From contig RQOL01000523.1 in NCBI GenBank assembly GCA_013076295.1, positions 1-64,000 of the forward strand: a stretch of 64,000 bases of DNA. The letters run 5' to 3'. This document shows, in pieces, positions 1 through 12,264 of the stretch; position 1 is the first letter of the stretch; each line of letters starts with the position of its first letter. The DNA comes from Sanderia malayensis. Its lineage: Eukaryota; Cnidaria; Scyphozoa; Semaeostomeae; Pelagiidae. Both the position numbers and the translations under genes were made by a program. The notes under the pieces were generated by a model that worked only from the letters and a program-made list of their open reading frames with translations, ran no database searches and was not told the origin of the DNA.

Positions 1-145
1 TCTGTGAAGAACTGAAGCTATAAGTAAGTGTCTTGTCTACATCTGCATAAAGCTACGAGAGAACTATATGAAATAGGTACAGAGTTAAAAATTGCGAAAG
101 TCGAGGTAAGACAGTTTGAAACCGCAAATGCCAGTGGGAACTTAC

Positions 146-448
146 CCCATTCATCCGTTTTTGCATAAACAGGTTTACTTTTGATGCCAATGCCAACTTT
201 CGTGTACGCAGCAACCTGTATTGTGTACAGTGCAAAAATATGAAGATGTGTAACTTCAAGGAATGTTCTTCGTGCAATTTGCGACTCCTTGTGAGCAGTT
301 GCTTCGCTGTGATTGCCCAGCTGGTAGTAGACGAGAAATCCTTCAATGTTTCCATGCGCATATGCTGGGAAAAATGTGCTTCCATCTCACCATCAGGCTT
401 GTATAAGTCGCGTTGTGAGCTGTAACATTTATTGGGCCATTGCTGGAA
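146..448 (-). other. FN3 unit 8 exon with two compensating frame lesions
   Basis: The exon length is 303 nt and both borders look right, but the entry frame meets TAA six codons in. FN3-like protein is seen in a second frame from about 443 to 372 (NVTAHNATYTSLMVRWKHIF), then back in the entry frame from about 370 (AYAHGNIEGFLVYYQ to YAKTDEWG). The second switch sits at a run of five T, and one T fewer would restore it. The first is near the CC at 446-445. The two shifts cancel in length. The GTAAGT donor at 146 shows that the gene continues beyond the left edge. Confidence 0.7.
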
Positions 449-3400
449 CTAAAATTCAGGTAAATCATTGATTATACAGTTTATGTAAATGCAATTTTTA
501 ACATAAATTGCATAGTATAGCATAGTATAGCATAGTATAGCAAAGTACAGTATAGCATATGCCATTATATAATAGCATAGTATAACATAACATAGTTTTG
601 CATACCATGGCATACAATAACATAGCATAGTATTGTATACCATCATTAGTTATAGCATAAAATAACATTGTACAGTATACAGTATAGCATTGGCATAATG
701 TTAGTAAAATGGAACAGCATGTCATAAAATAGAATGGGATAGGGCAAAATTGATACATGATGAAATATAAAATCTAGGATATTCGAAAGAATAAAGGATA
801 GGATGTATTATAACATTATATATTAACTTACTATTTTCTTTTGTATAGATATAGAGTGGTGCACTGACTACACCTTCACGAATGGTAAATGCCAATATTT
901 CGACACTGTAGTTTGTTGCACCTTGCAGATCCCGGATATCTAAATGAAACTGGCTGCTACTGACCGTAACATTGTACCTAAAACCACGAAGAGAGATAAA
1001 GCTATCGTTAATAATCATGGGGTAGCACGCAAACGGGGGTATAAGGGGTATAAAGGGCATATGTGATGCTTAATGCTACAACGATTAACGTATATGGTGG
1101 TGTAAGGGGAGAACGAAGGTTTTGAAAATTGCTTGAAGAGGGGAAGGGGTTAGTACAAATGAAACCCAGGGGTGTATTTACTAAAAATTACCCTTTAAGC
1201 TGGGAAAATTGAATGCCTTTTATTGATACTCTTATTCGTTAAATTTGGGAATTTTATGGAAAACGGGAGAATTCGGGAATTATTTCCACAAGATGTTAGA
1301 TTTTAAGATGTTACTTTGACCCACTAAAGTCTATAATCAATACCCTATAATGCTACAGTAACAATTAAAGACAAAAAATATACAAAATATCAAGTATAAC
1401 ATACTGATTTAGGTCCAGAGGCTTGGAAATAAGAGACCTCCGGCGTCTATTATTACTCGTAATCAGCAAGTGGCTTGTGAATCTAGCGGCGAATAAACTG
1501 CTGTGTACATTATCTTGTATCCGCGAATGATGCCTCTAACTGCAGAAGAGTGGGGGGGACTCCAGTTTATGATGGCATTAAACGCATTGATTTCGGAGGC
1601 TTTCAAAGATCGCGGTGGCTCATATGGTGCTGTGAAAAAAGCAGAGTCAATAAGCAACTGTCAAATCAATGGCAGCTAGACATTGTTAGCAATGCTTCCA
1701 TTGGCGTAAAGAGTAAACGCCCGTTGGTGTCATTAAGTCAAATTTTATAAAGGCTTCCCTGCTCCAATAAAATATTGAATAGGCGCCTCCTATTTCAAAA
1801 AATTATTACAAACAATTGAAAAGATTACAAGCCACAAGAGATCCTAGAAGATTAAATAAAAATGCAATGAACGTTGCAATCTGAAGAAGACTCAGTCAGC
1901 TTTGAAGAATCATTCCTGGTAAAATAAACTAAACAGTTGGTCACTTGAACTACATCAAAAATGGCACAAGACTTACCGTCCTCGTCTGTTCTGACAACAA
2001 TTTCATCACTGAATGTTCCGTCGCCCATTTTTGTGAAGCCGGCGATTTTAAGTGAATAGAATGTGTACGCCGTCAAGTTGTGTATCTCTGCATGACGTAG
2101 GTGTCCGCTGTGTACGACGGTGGTGTTCCAGTGGTCGTCTTCTGAAGACGTGTTCTTGTACATTATCGTGTAGCCACGTATTATTCCAAGCCGGTGGTCG
2201 CTTGGTATGAGAGACCAGTTCAATCTCAGGGCATACGAACTGATGTTTACACCGAAAAAGTTTGGTGGAGCGGCCGAAGGCTCTGAAGAAAATCGAGAAA
2301 AAGAAATGTAATTAGTAGAAGCAAAGATGCTAAAATAATTTGCAAATTCGTTGGATTCGAGTGTGGGAAAGAAATATTCCTTGATCAGTATTCAGTGGTC
2401 AGTATTATTCAAACCCAATTTGGTAAGCTGGCACTACACAGCACGAGGAAGAATAGATCAAATTCATCAGTACAAAATGTGTTTTTCATGTGGAGCAAGA
2501 TCAATGAAAAATACTGAAAATCAAAGCCAAAATGCAAGCATATGAAGACAAATCATAAGAAGGAAGGGCAAAGAAAAGGTAAAATAGGAAAGCAATACAA
2601 AGAAAAGAAAAGTATATTAGATGACGCAGACAAAACCGAAGCATATGCAAACAAAGAACATAAATGCAAAACGTAAGAAAGCAATGGATAGAAAAGAAAA
2701 GCAGACAAAAACAACAAACCCAAAGATGCTAAAGCAAGAAGGGTTGCAGTGCATGGACATAAAAATAGAAGTAAGCAAACTAAAATAGCATTAAATTTGT
2801 CCACTCAATAAACTCACTGTATTCATCTGTTAGTGTGTACACGGCAGTACCACGAGTTCCCACACCTTTCGATGTAACACCAGCCACTTCTACACTGTGA
2901 TTTTTGAATGGAAGAAGATCCTTTATTTCGGCTGATAGCTTAGCAGCGTCAACACCCACTGTCACTTCTACGTTCGTCTTCAGATTAGTGCAGAAGACCC
3001 TGTACTCAAGCAGTATACCAAGTCTGTATTCGTATTCAAGTTCGGTCCAATTGGCTATGATGCTGAATGAACTGCTGTTATGGGCTCTAGCATCAGGTCC
3101 TCTGCTTGGAACTGAAAAAGAATCGAACTGAGATATCAGGGGTATCAAAAGTTAGTGCGGTTCCAAATTCATTAAATTTCTAAGAAGCGAGAAATAGGAC
3201 AAATAATCAATTAATGTGGCAAAAATAAGTGTCCCAAAGTTGTTGCCTTGAAACTTGATGTCCAGCAATGCCTTCAGTTTCACACATATCTCGCATCATT
3301 TTATAAATAAAATCAAAACAAATAAACCGTCTCAACAGGTTTTCAAAATATTACGATCAAACATGAAACCTGAAAAGGCAAATGTAAGCCAGAGCAAAAT

Positions 3401-6400
3401 CGGAAGAAGCCAATACTGCGCAGATATCAAGAAATTGTAGACTAAACGCACAACCACCAAGGCCCAACTGACCAAAAGTAAAATGGTTTGACTCACCATC
3501 TTGGTCAGTTCGTTGCTCCTTCGTAGTGGAGTTTGCAATACCAGATCCTTTGATTGTGAATGCACACATCCAGATGACATAGAATTTATACTTCTCGAGC
3601 TGTGTCAGTTCAATTTCTGTGGCAGGATAGTTGGTGAATGCAGACGAGACATTGCTGGCAGCACCAGTTACAGTGTAAATGTCTTTCAAAACATAGTATA
3701 AAACGTACATATAAGTACTCCTCGCCAATACGGCGCAGCTAGATTTTGCCATTTGATTTTCATTGATGTGGAACTGGTGTGCTCGGTTGAGGCAATGGAT
3801 GGAGCCACCGAAGGAACTAATAAAACCCAACGAGAAATGAATAGGTAATTAAATGAACATGCAGCAAGTAAACAGCTGTGTGGGAATAAACATAAACAGT
3901 CGGTGGCGAAAGAAAACAATTTGCCAGGTAGATAGTATTTACAGCAGAAAAGTAAAGATGGATGCTTACTTATTAAGTCAGACTAAAGCATGCTAAGGCA
4001 TTGATAAATGCTATACACGAAAATAGTATATAAACAACGATTAAAGAAAAGCAGCTTAAAATAAAGCAAATGAAGTGGTAAACGTTTGTTCGAGGAGTAG
4101 AAAAAGAGAAAAAATGAAGATAGTGGTAAAGAACGGGTGGCAACAAAACAGTAATATACCCCCTCACCCCTCCTTTAAAAATCTCGTATTTTCTCACATA
4201 TTATTCGATTGAGGAATGGCAAGTAAGTAAATAACGGTGAAGTGAATAGATAACTAAATAAACATTGAATAATTTTCTTACTATATTCATCTGTGTAAAC
4301 CCCAGTAACAGGAATGGACATGGGACCTTTTCCAATCCTTGTGAATCCACATATTTTAAACGAATAGGCAGTGTACGGCTCTAGTTCGCAGATTTCTAGA
4401 GAACTATTCGATGTGGTTGTTCTTGTGAGAGTTCCTGCACTACCACCACTCTGTTTCCAATAGTTGATGAGGTATTTCGTGATAATTCCCTGGGCTCGTT
4501 CGGTTGGGATTGGACTCCATGTTATGAGCAAACACCATGCTGTTACATTCGAGCCAGCTATGTTGGCTGGTGGATTCAGTGGCACTAAAAGAATCATTAT
4601 GATCATCATTATTGTTGTTGCTGTTGTTGTTACTGATATAGGTTGGCGCGAGAGCAGAAAAAGTGTTCTCGCTTTATGCTTCAATTGTTCAGACGCCCGT
4701 GGGCGCTAATCAAAGGTCTGTTTCTGTGGCGCAGGGAGATGCATTCAACGCTTTGTGGCGTGATAGATTAGATGTCACAAAGAAAGGCTGTAACTAGCGA
4801 AAGGCATCAAACCCAAATGTTTCCACACTGATAAAGATGATAAAGATGAGTATGCGAATATACAAACATTGCACTACAGCTTACATTTGATATTTACAGT
4901 GTAAATGGGGTTCTAAAAGATTTAAAGGTTTGGGAGTCTTACCACTTTCATCTGTGCGTTCACACGTGGAATCACTTATATTGCCTTCAACCTTGCTCTG
5001 CAATACCAATAAAACTTGAAAACAGTACAGCGTATACGGCTTTAGGCTGTTGAAGTAGTACACATGGAAAGTTGCGGTCATGTTCCAATTTTGTCCATTT
5101 GGCCCGTTAGTCAAGATCTTATAGTGTAGCTTTTCGTTGGTAAGGCTACTGCGCGGAATATCGTCCCACTCGACTTTCATGGATGTGCTAGAAACCATCG
5201 TGGCTTTGATATTTTCAGGAGCGGGTGCTGTGGATCAAAAACAATGTCAAATCGCATTAACACGCATGTCATAAATTCGATATATTCCCATTAAATATAA
5301 GATTAACTTGGTTAACTGAACGTTTTATTGAATTGCTAATTTATTTGAACCGGATACCTCCCATCAGACGATCCAACAGGCATCCGATGGGGTTTTCTGA
5401 AATTTGCACTTGGGATTCTTGGGATCCTTGCAAGTTTTACACGCATAGTTCACCCCCCCGCCTCCCCCAAAAAATATTGTCTCTATAGATTGTTGTATTC
5501 AATATCGCAAAATTTCATTTGGCACGGAGATGAAAAGAATGTTGCACAATACCACATTGCTTGTGGGTAACGGAGGGTCGCAATCTGCTCACAGGGAACG
5601 AATTTTTCAGGTGTCCCAGGTACTTAGTATAGTTACCCATGCTTTGTCGCGTATTTGTCACCCATTATAGTTACAATAGACCACTTGCAAAGTAGAATAG
5701 AGCAGTGCATTACTTACGAATGCAATCCTGAATCTTGCAAGTCGTTGTCCGGTTATCTTTGGCTGGCAATGTTCGACCTCCTCCAAAACCACTGTGTGAG
5801 AGCCTATATCTAAATGTTGTACCGGTCCCGCAAGCCCTGTTGCAAACTGCCCACTTATTCCAGCCACCCCAAAACGCATCGCGATAATATGGAACTGGAA
5901 AAGAATGGGAATATGCGGAGGGACAATCGCCATTTAGAAAACTTTTACTATTACTCTGTCAAAAAAATTGTAATTGTAAAAGACACGAGCACTTACTGAG
6001 GATATATCCAAATGTCTCTTTTATAACCGCGGTGTTTCCACTGGTATCAATAAAACCGGCTGATACACGAGTGGAGCCTTCTTGTAGGCCGTAACCACCG
6101 ACAACCTCGTAAAAATTGCAATCCTGTGTCACATCAGCGGCGAATCCAAATCGAAATTTTGCTGATGATCGCTGGTCCTGATAATGCCTCTTAAACCCCT
6201 GCTTGCACATCTGATGAAGAGAAGGCATTCCTAAAAAGTAAACCGTGATCTATAATCTATAATCCATAATCCAAGACTGTAAATAGTAAACCATGATATA
6301 TAGCTCGCAATCAAATGCAATAATCCCTAGTCCATGATCTCAAATCTCAATCCAAGACAATGATCCAGCCTATAATCCAGACAAAAACATGCTCTTAATT

Positions 6401-9400
6401 TTTCCATTTCATTGTATGGTACTATCTTTTCACACGAGTAAAGATCAAACCTTGATAAGCCAAACAGTCAAGAGAATAGGAAATGTCTTCGAGTTGAGTA
6501 ACAAGGGTAACATAAGGGATACATAAAGCGATTAGGAGTGAAGCAAGACATAAAGATGTGTTCACAATATCGAGAAATTCCACTTAACGTACATATAAGA
6601 TTCAACTATAGCTACAGTAAAATTGAAGATAACGTGTTAACTGTAGTTACAATCAACTTGAAGAACTATATTGAAAATAAATAGCTATACATTACCATCT
6701 GGTATTAACCGGTTCCAAGCGGCAAGGGACCCAGTGAGAGATGATGGACCATTTTGCCAATCATCCATTGTCTTCTCGGATGGAACAGAAAATTCTGAGA
6801 ACGTCAATCGATTGCTGGAGAGATCTCTCATCACAGCACATATCCTTAATGCCCTCTTATGTACGAAATTCCTTGTCTTGCATTCGGTGCTATCAAAGCC
6901 ATTGTGCTGACTTTGGTCGTTCAGTATCTTATTGTTATCTTCCCATAAATTCGAGTCAAAATCAAATGTGTCCTGGAATAGAATGAATGTAAAAGAAATT
7001 TACGGCACACTCTATGATGATTCCTGGTTACAAAGTTAAAGGTCGAGCTGAATACAATTAAATCGCACATGGTACGTTAAACATATTGAGCTTTGCTCAC
7101 AAAAGCATTCAGACTTATCCAACTCTCAGAGAGCACCATGAAGATTAAAAGAAACCATCATGGCATCAGGCTTGAACTTTAACAAAGAAATGACAAGGCT
7201 CAAAAATGCAATGGTGCTCGATACAATGAAGATACAATGAATGCCACATGTTTCTGAAAAGAGGAGGCTAATATGAAAGGGAGGCCAAAAAGATAATTTA
7301 GGCTTAGGCCATTATATATTCGAATTTTTATGTCACTATCTGAGTTGTGACTACTAGTTTGCCAACAGAGAATAGAGACGATATTTAATGCAATTTCTTC
7401 GTATTGATTAAACAAATGTTACCTAGCTACTTCTCTGTTCAAGCAGCATTACAGAGTCGCCTGTTGACTTTTGCTAAAGGCAACGTCTAGCTTAGGCCAA
7501 AATTGCACGGCAATTGATGTGAAATTGTCACCCTCAAAGACGCACGCGTAGCTAACTACTCTTGGGTACATTACTTATACAATAAACGATCTCGTACTTG
7601 TAATACTGCAAGTTCCTGGAGAATTAACCCAACTGGGAAATTAAAAAAGAACAAATTTCAAACTGAATGCAAACCTTTCGGCCATCGACTTTCAAAACGA
7701 ACTGATAATAACCACGTGAACAGCCTAAAAGGGGAACATGTCAAAATCTAAGAAAATCAAAATGAAATGATAACTAATAAAGCTAAGCATAAGCGCCCAG
7801 GTGCTAATTCAAGGCATAAGTGTGCGTACCTATGGCATTATTTCCGACGATCAACCATAAGGGATTTGATTGTATTGCGGTGTGATTTTCACGAGACTCA
7901 GACATTTGCACACTGACGTTGTACAAGTTATCGGCAAGCAAGGAACTCAGAACAGTGTACCGCTTATCACACTTGACCGTTTTGTTGTAATGAGTGAGCG
8001 ACGTCCGAGTCGTTGCACTGTAAAGGACAATGACGTCGTTGGATTTACACCTGTCCCCATGCCAACTGACGGTTAATTCGTTGCTATTTGATAATGAAAG
8101 CGTGACATGTCTGGGTGGCATTACTGAAATAAAAAAAATAATCATAAAAATCACTAAAAAATGCCCCCTTCCTCCCCCAACCCAACAACTGCGGGGTTGT
8201 TTTGAAAGACTTCCACAATGTAATATGCCAAACAAACTATCTTACCATAATTTAATCGAACACTAATTTGTTTGGAAACATCAGTCTTTGATCTTGTTAT
8301 GCCATGAGGCCAACTGCCCTTGAACCCAATCAGTGCCATGGATGTTCTGTACACAGTTGAATAAGGTTTGGCAAGTCCAATCGATTCCTAAAATAAGCCA
8401 AGAACAGTTAGACTGAACCCCTTTGTAAAAGGCACTCCTAGTAGTTATTGGGGATACATATCTCTACAACGAAGTATGTATGTGAACATAAACCATATAC
8501 AGACCAATGCTTGCCATGCTGCTTGGTCCATTGCTTTGGTTCCGTCGTCTCGAATGCAGCCGAGAATCACGGTGTTTTCTGTTATCGCATTTAACCACCT
8601 GACAAGTAATGACGGATCTCCATCGTACGTATTAAAGTATTTGTTTTCATTGTGCACGAACCCGGGGTACGTGAACGTGGAAAAAAACATGCCAGCCTTG
8701 AATATGTTCTCGACACGCTCGTGTACGGTGCCGTCCATCTGAAGGTGACAAACTGTTTTGTGACATACAGTCATATCAAGACAACCTTCTCCAATAACAT
8801 AGGCAGAGTGAACGGCACGAGTGTGCACTGCATTGTAAACATTGTTGCTGCTAAACTCTGAAATAAAAAAGCAACTGCATATGTCTCATAAATATGGCCA
8901 CTGTTCAAACAAACACCCCCGGGTAATTACTTGCTCACCGTAACAGCTCTATCAAGTCCCGGGAGATGGGATTTATTTAACGTTTGAGGCCCGAGAAGAG
9001 GGATTTGATATAAAGAGGGGTTGTGAAGTATATTTCCTCAAGATTCCGATGTGGTTTTTTGACCAAGCAATAATTTAGACTAGTGACTGCAATACCCTGT
9101 ATAGGCAGACACAAGATAGAAATAGCAAGAGAGTGTGAAAATACTTGGTTCTGTTAGCTGTCATATAAAAATGCATGCTAGGTTTGAACTAACTTGACGT
9201 TTGATTTCTATTATTGTTTTTTTTACATTCATCATGTTTTGTTTGCTACCATTAAGAGTTTTGCAAAAGGACTGTACTCTGACAGAGTCATTCAAGAAAT
9301 TTTGGAGAGTATGATGTGAGTTACTTTGCGATTCAGCTCTTCAAACTACTCACAAGAACCGAATCTATATTGTCTTCACAGAAATATTAATCGACAATCT

Positions 9401-10404
9401 CGTAAAGGATCTGGACCCAAATGACCCCCTGTTTAGATGAAATTGAGGCCAATTTCAAGTTTATATCCCACCTCATATTTTTCTGCATATTTAATTACCC
9501 CCAAGAAGCCATTATCATTCTAAAAATTCCGTTGCTCTGGTGGTTAAATGTATAAAACAACTATTTCGAAAACCGTCATGGCAGCCATTTTGATGACGTC
9601 ACACATGTTTCAGACGGGTTTTACAGCGTTGTCAGAAGTCAAATCATATTGGTGTAATATACTTTTTTGCTCAGGATGACAAGCTCTTTCAGATAGAGTA
9701 ATTGGTTTATGCAAATAAGGATGTTTTTTATAAACTTACCACGTGATATTACGTCATCGATCATGTGATAACCCCAAAATTTTCAGAATGTTACCCCGGC
9801 TTAAATTAACAGTTAAACATCATAGAAATGGAATCCCCTTTAAAAATTTTAGTTACCCAGTTTGCTAGATGGTTACAAGAAATTCCCTGTCTATATTATC
9901 CGAAAGTCCTTTGGGTGGTTATATATTTTTTCCGAAAGTTTTGTCCGAAATTGTCTAAAAACAGGATATTTGGTCCGAAATTTTCTGTCCGAAAATTAAA
10001 CGTCCGAAATTAAACCGTCCAAAATTTTTGGGGATTAATGTATACCCTTCCCAGGAAGTCAAAAGCTAAACGAAGATCCTTCAATTCAAAGTTCTGGAAA
10101 TTCAAGGAAGATCTTTGCATTACAATTACATAAAACAACTATATCGTTAACTGTGAAACAACATTGGTCATTAAATTGAGGGTATATTTGGATACAATAC
10201 AACAGTTTTACTTCACACTGAAGAGAGAGTCCTTTAGAATTGGACCGGTTTCACAGACAGAATAGCACTCATTGGAAAACGAGATAAGTGGATCGCTGTA
10301 TCGCTGTATTAATGAATATGTGAATGATGTAGTGATGTCATACCTTGGATAATGAAATGAGAAATCCAAACCAACATAGCTTTGTACAGCAACATCATGT
10401 CCAT
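146..10404 (-). CDS. Mosaic secreted/receptor-like protein: ILEI + FN3 + lectin-like + TSP1 + FN3 array (3' end off window)
   Basis: Unnamed extracellular protein. Coding exons, 5' to 3': 10404-10344, 8857-8505, 8387-8246, 8123-7830, 7724-7675, 6972-6696, 6230-5997, 5894-5718, 5227-4943, 4584-4282, 3816-3497, 3111-2818, 2282-1977, 1629-1509, 977-832, 448-146. Phases agree at every junction. Exon 1 gives a 20-residue hydrophobic signal peptide beginning MDMMLLYK. The next two exons form an ILEI/FAM3-like domain, with ILGCIRDDGTKAMDQAAW followed by a GFKGSWPHGI segment. One FN3 follows. Three exons then encode a Cys-containing domain ending FGYILS that resembles, from memory, cnidarian skeletal-matrix lectin-like domains. 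The TSP1 exon has WGGWNKW and four cysteines. Seven further FN3 units follow, all but one in single phase 1-1 exons. No transmembrane segment is seen before the window ends. An AG acceptor at 10416 just upstream of the ATG implies a spliced 5' UTR. Two FN3 exons have frame lesions, listed separately. An adhesion or signalling role is inference only. Confidence 0.8.
498..720. repeat. TATAGCATAG-type simple repeat
   Basis: Degenerate repeats of a roughly 10-base unit (catagtatag) run through this intron of the FN3-array gene, between the exons at 977-832 and 448-146. The open frames here are repeat translations rich in Tyr, Cys and Leu, and are not genes. A similar sequence occurs near the other end of the window (about 62100-62380). 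Confidence 0.8.
3497..3816 (-). other. FN3 unit 4 exon with a one-base frame lesion
   Basis: This exon has good borders and a phase 1-1 context but is 320 nt long, so it is not a multiple of three, unlike its intact single-exon FN3 sisters (285, 294, 303 and 306 nt). The first part reads VPSVAP...KIKWQNLAAPYWRG in one frame and hits TGA near 3690. The second part, YVLYYVLKDIYTVTG...KEQRTDQDG, lies in another frame. The switch falls around 3715-3725. The length fits loss of one base. It may be a true lesion, an allele or an assembly error; the sequence alone cannot separate these. Confidence 0.75.
8858..10343 (-). other. First coding intron of the FN3-array gene
   Basis: Intron between the signal-peptide exon and the ILEI-like exon. 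The donor is GTATGA at 10343 and the acceptor TTTATTTCAG at 8858. No exon or conserved gene is seen inside. It contains a TGACGTCA palindrome near 9594-9601, a CACGTGATATTACGTCA stretch near 9740-9756, and the TCCGAAA array annotated separately. Confidence 0.6.
9898..10026. repeat. Degenerate TCCGAAA repeat cluster
   Basis: The word TCCGAAA or TCCGAAAT recurs at least six times at irregular spacing within about 125 bases (for example tccgaaagt, gtccgaaatt, ggtccgaaat, cgtccgaaatt). It looks like the subterminal repeats of a mobile element, but no matching inverted terminus was found nearby. Confidence 0.55.
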
Positions 10405-11824
10405 TTCTCAGGCAGCTGAAAATTCAAAAACGGTTTGTGAATTTTGTGACTTCAAAGTTCAAGTAAACAAGTCGTTATCAGCATCGTCATACAGACATGT
10501 ATAGTTTAACATCATATAGTGTCTTTCTTCGCATTTTTGTGAGACTATGTTATTGTGTCAGAATTATGCGATTGTTTTTAAAAACACAAGAGAAACAGCG
10601 CTCCTTATGACCCACTCGAATCCAAGCAAACAAAAAGCCAGTGCAAACAACAAACAATTTATCTAAAAAATACAGGGCTTAAAAAATCTAAATTCCTCAA
10701 TAATGTTGCATAAAACTTGCCAGAACGCTCGTTGCGGCCTGAGCAATCGTCGTGATCATAATTTATTCACGCCTGTAAGACATGCAATCCACGAGCTCGT
10801 TTAATTAAGATGAACAAAAGACACGAAATGATAAGGGTCTCAAAGGAAGCACTGATTGGTTAGATTTCTCTTTGTTTATCATTATCTTGGTTCCCATTGG
10901 TTGGCCCCTTGCAGTTCCATTCCATTTCCATTTGACGCTATATGAAGAAATCCAAAAGGGGGGACTGGTTCCTGCTGATGTGGATGAAATCACAAGGGAT
11001 CCGCATCAAAAGTTCATTAACTAACTACAGTTGGATTCATCAACAAAAGCCAGTCTAATTTCATGTAGCTTTAACATAAGCACCCAGTAACAGCAGAAGT
11101 TGTAGGCATATTGATGGTTTTCAACACGCCAAACTGAGTCCATGCCTCCAGGTGATAATGAAAACTCAAACATCACAACCTTCTTGCATCAGCATTTTCA
11201 GTGGGTCTACATAAATTTCTGGCGAAAATAAGAACACAATTGAATCTGGACACAACGACAAACAGAATCCCTGATGTCCCGGGTTTACAACGAAGTAAAA
11301 AGCTCCATGTCACACTACGCACGGTTAAAAAGAGCCCTTTGGAAACAGCATTTAGGAGTCCCAAATACTCAAAAAAAACATGTCCTACAATTTACGACAA
11401 AGTCCTGAAGGATTTTTTCGAAGGAATGTCAAGAAACGTTAATAGGAACGTTGCCTGGAGCTAGGTAAGTGCAACGTGGCTTATTTTCTGTAACGTTTAA
11501 CATCAATCAATCTTCTTACCCAAAACTGCTTCACAGTATAATTTACCCGAGGTTTAGAAAACCGCATGTCTTAGTCGTCGTTGATGATGGTTCGTTATAT
11601 CTCTCAAAATTTAACTTAACAACAACGCACTAAATTTGTTAACCACTACTTATTTACCTCAACTGGTTAGCTGCGCAGGTTGGGTAGTAAAGCTGTCAGT
11701 GAGCTGTGGGAAGACACAGCCATTTACTTGAAGCGCCAACTCTTCGATGCCAGAAAATAAAATGGAAGGACAATTCCACATTTGTTGCGTGTTGAAGTTT
11801 GAATCTGATTGACATCCCCAGGAT

Positions 11825-11890
11825 GGGGTTATTACGCATGCGCAATTTGAATTCACACTTGAGAATCGAATTGCGCATGTGTAATAGCTT
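11825..11890. repeat. Fold-back motif with GCATGCGCAA core
   Basis: Imperfect inverted repeat: ttattacgcatgcgcaattt is followed by a short spacer and then gaattgcgcatgtgtaatag. The same attacacatgcgca core recurs at about 13740-13758 and, more degenerate, near 63070-63125, so this is probably a dispersed MITE family. Confidence 0.5.
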
Positions 11891-12093
11891 CATCTCTTCA
11901 AAAAACTTCCAAAGCCGTTTAATGATTCAGGTGCGTGCTCACTGTTGCTACAAAACACAAACAAAAACTCACGGGCCACCAGTAAAAGACAGTTAAGTTA
12001 TAAAATATGTAGCAATAAACATACATAAAGATCATTCACATAAAGGTGAATGAATATGCGGATAAGCGAATGATGTCCCACCCGCAACACTAG

Positions 12094-12264
12094 GGCAATG
12101 TGTGCTGGTAGTAGCATTCAGTTTTATAACAACCATATGCTGTGTCTGTGGTTGAGCCACGATGACTGCGGATTCGATACAATTTCAAAATAAGGGTTTT
12201 GTCCGCTGGGGCAGTCGATTCAGTTGTGTAAAACCGCGACAGGTTAACCGTCTCTTTGGCAAAT
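12094..12264 (-). other. Unresolved candidate exon
   Basis: A pyrimidine-rich acceptor (CTTTTTCAG) at 12265 is followed by an open frame of 56 codons ending in TAG. The translation is balanced in composition and not repeat-like: it begins FAKETVNLSRFYTTEST and ends YGCYKTECYYQHTLP. It does not match a family I know. It could be the last exon of an unseen short gene, a UTR exon of the FN3-array gene, or chance. No clear upstream partner exon was found. Confidence 0.2.

Noticed and set aside
53..385. Minus-strand 110-codon open frame
   Set aside because: It is the wrong frame of FN3 unit 8. The FN3 sequence lies in the two other frames of the same exon.
498..758. Tyr/Cys/Leu-rich frames
   Set aside because: They are translations of the TATAGCATAG simple repeat inside an intron.
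3715..3725. A tiny intron explaining the frame switch in FN3 unit 4
   Set aside because: There is no room for a donor-acceptor pair within the contiguous FN3 sequence, so an indel is the simpler reading.
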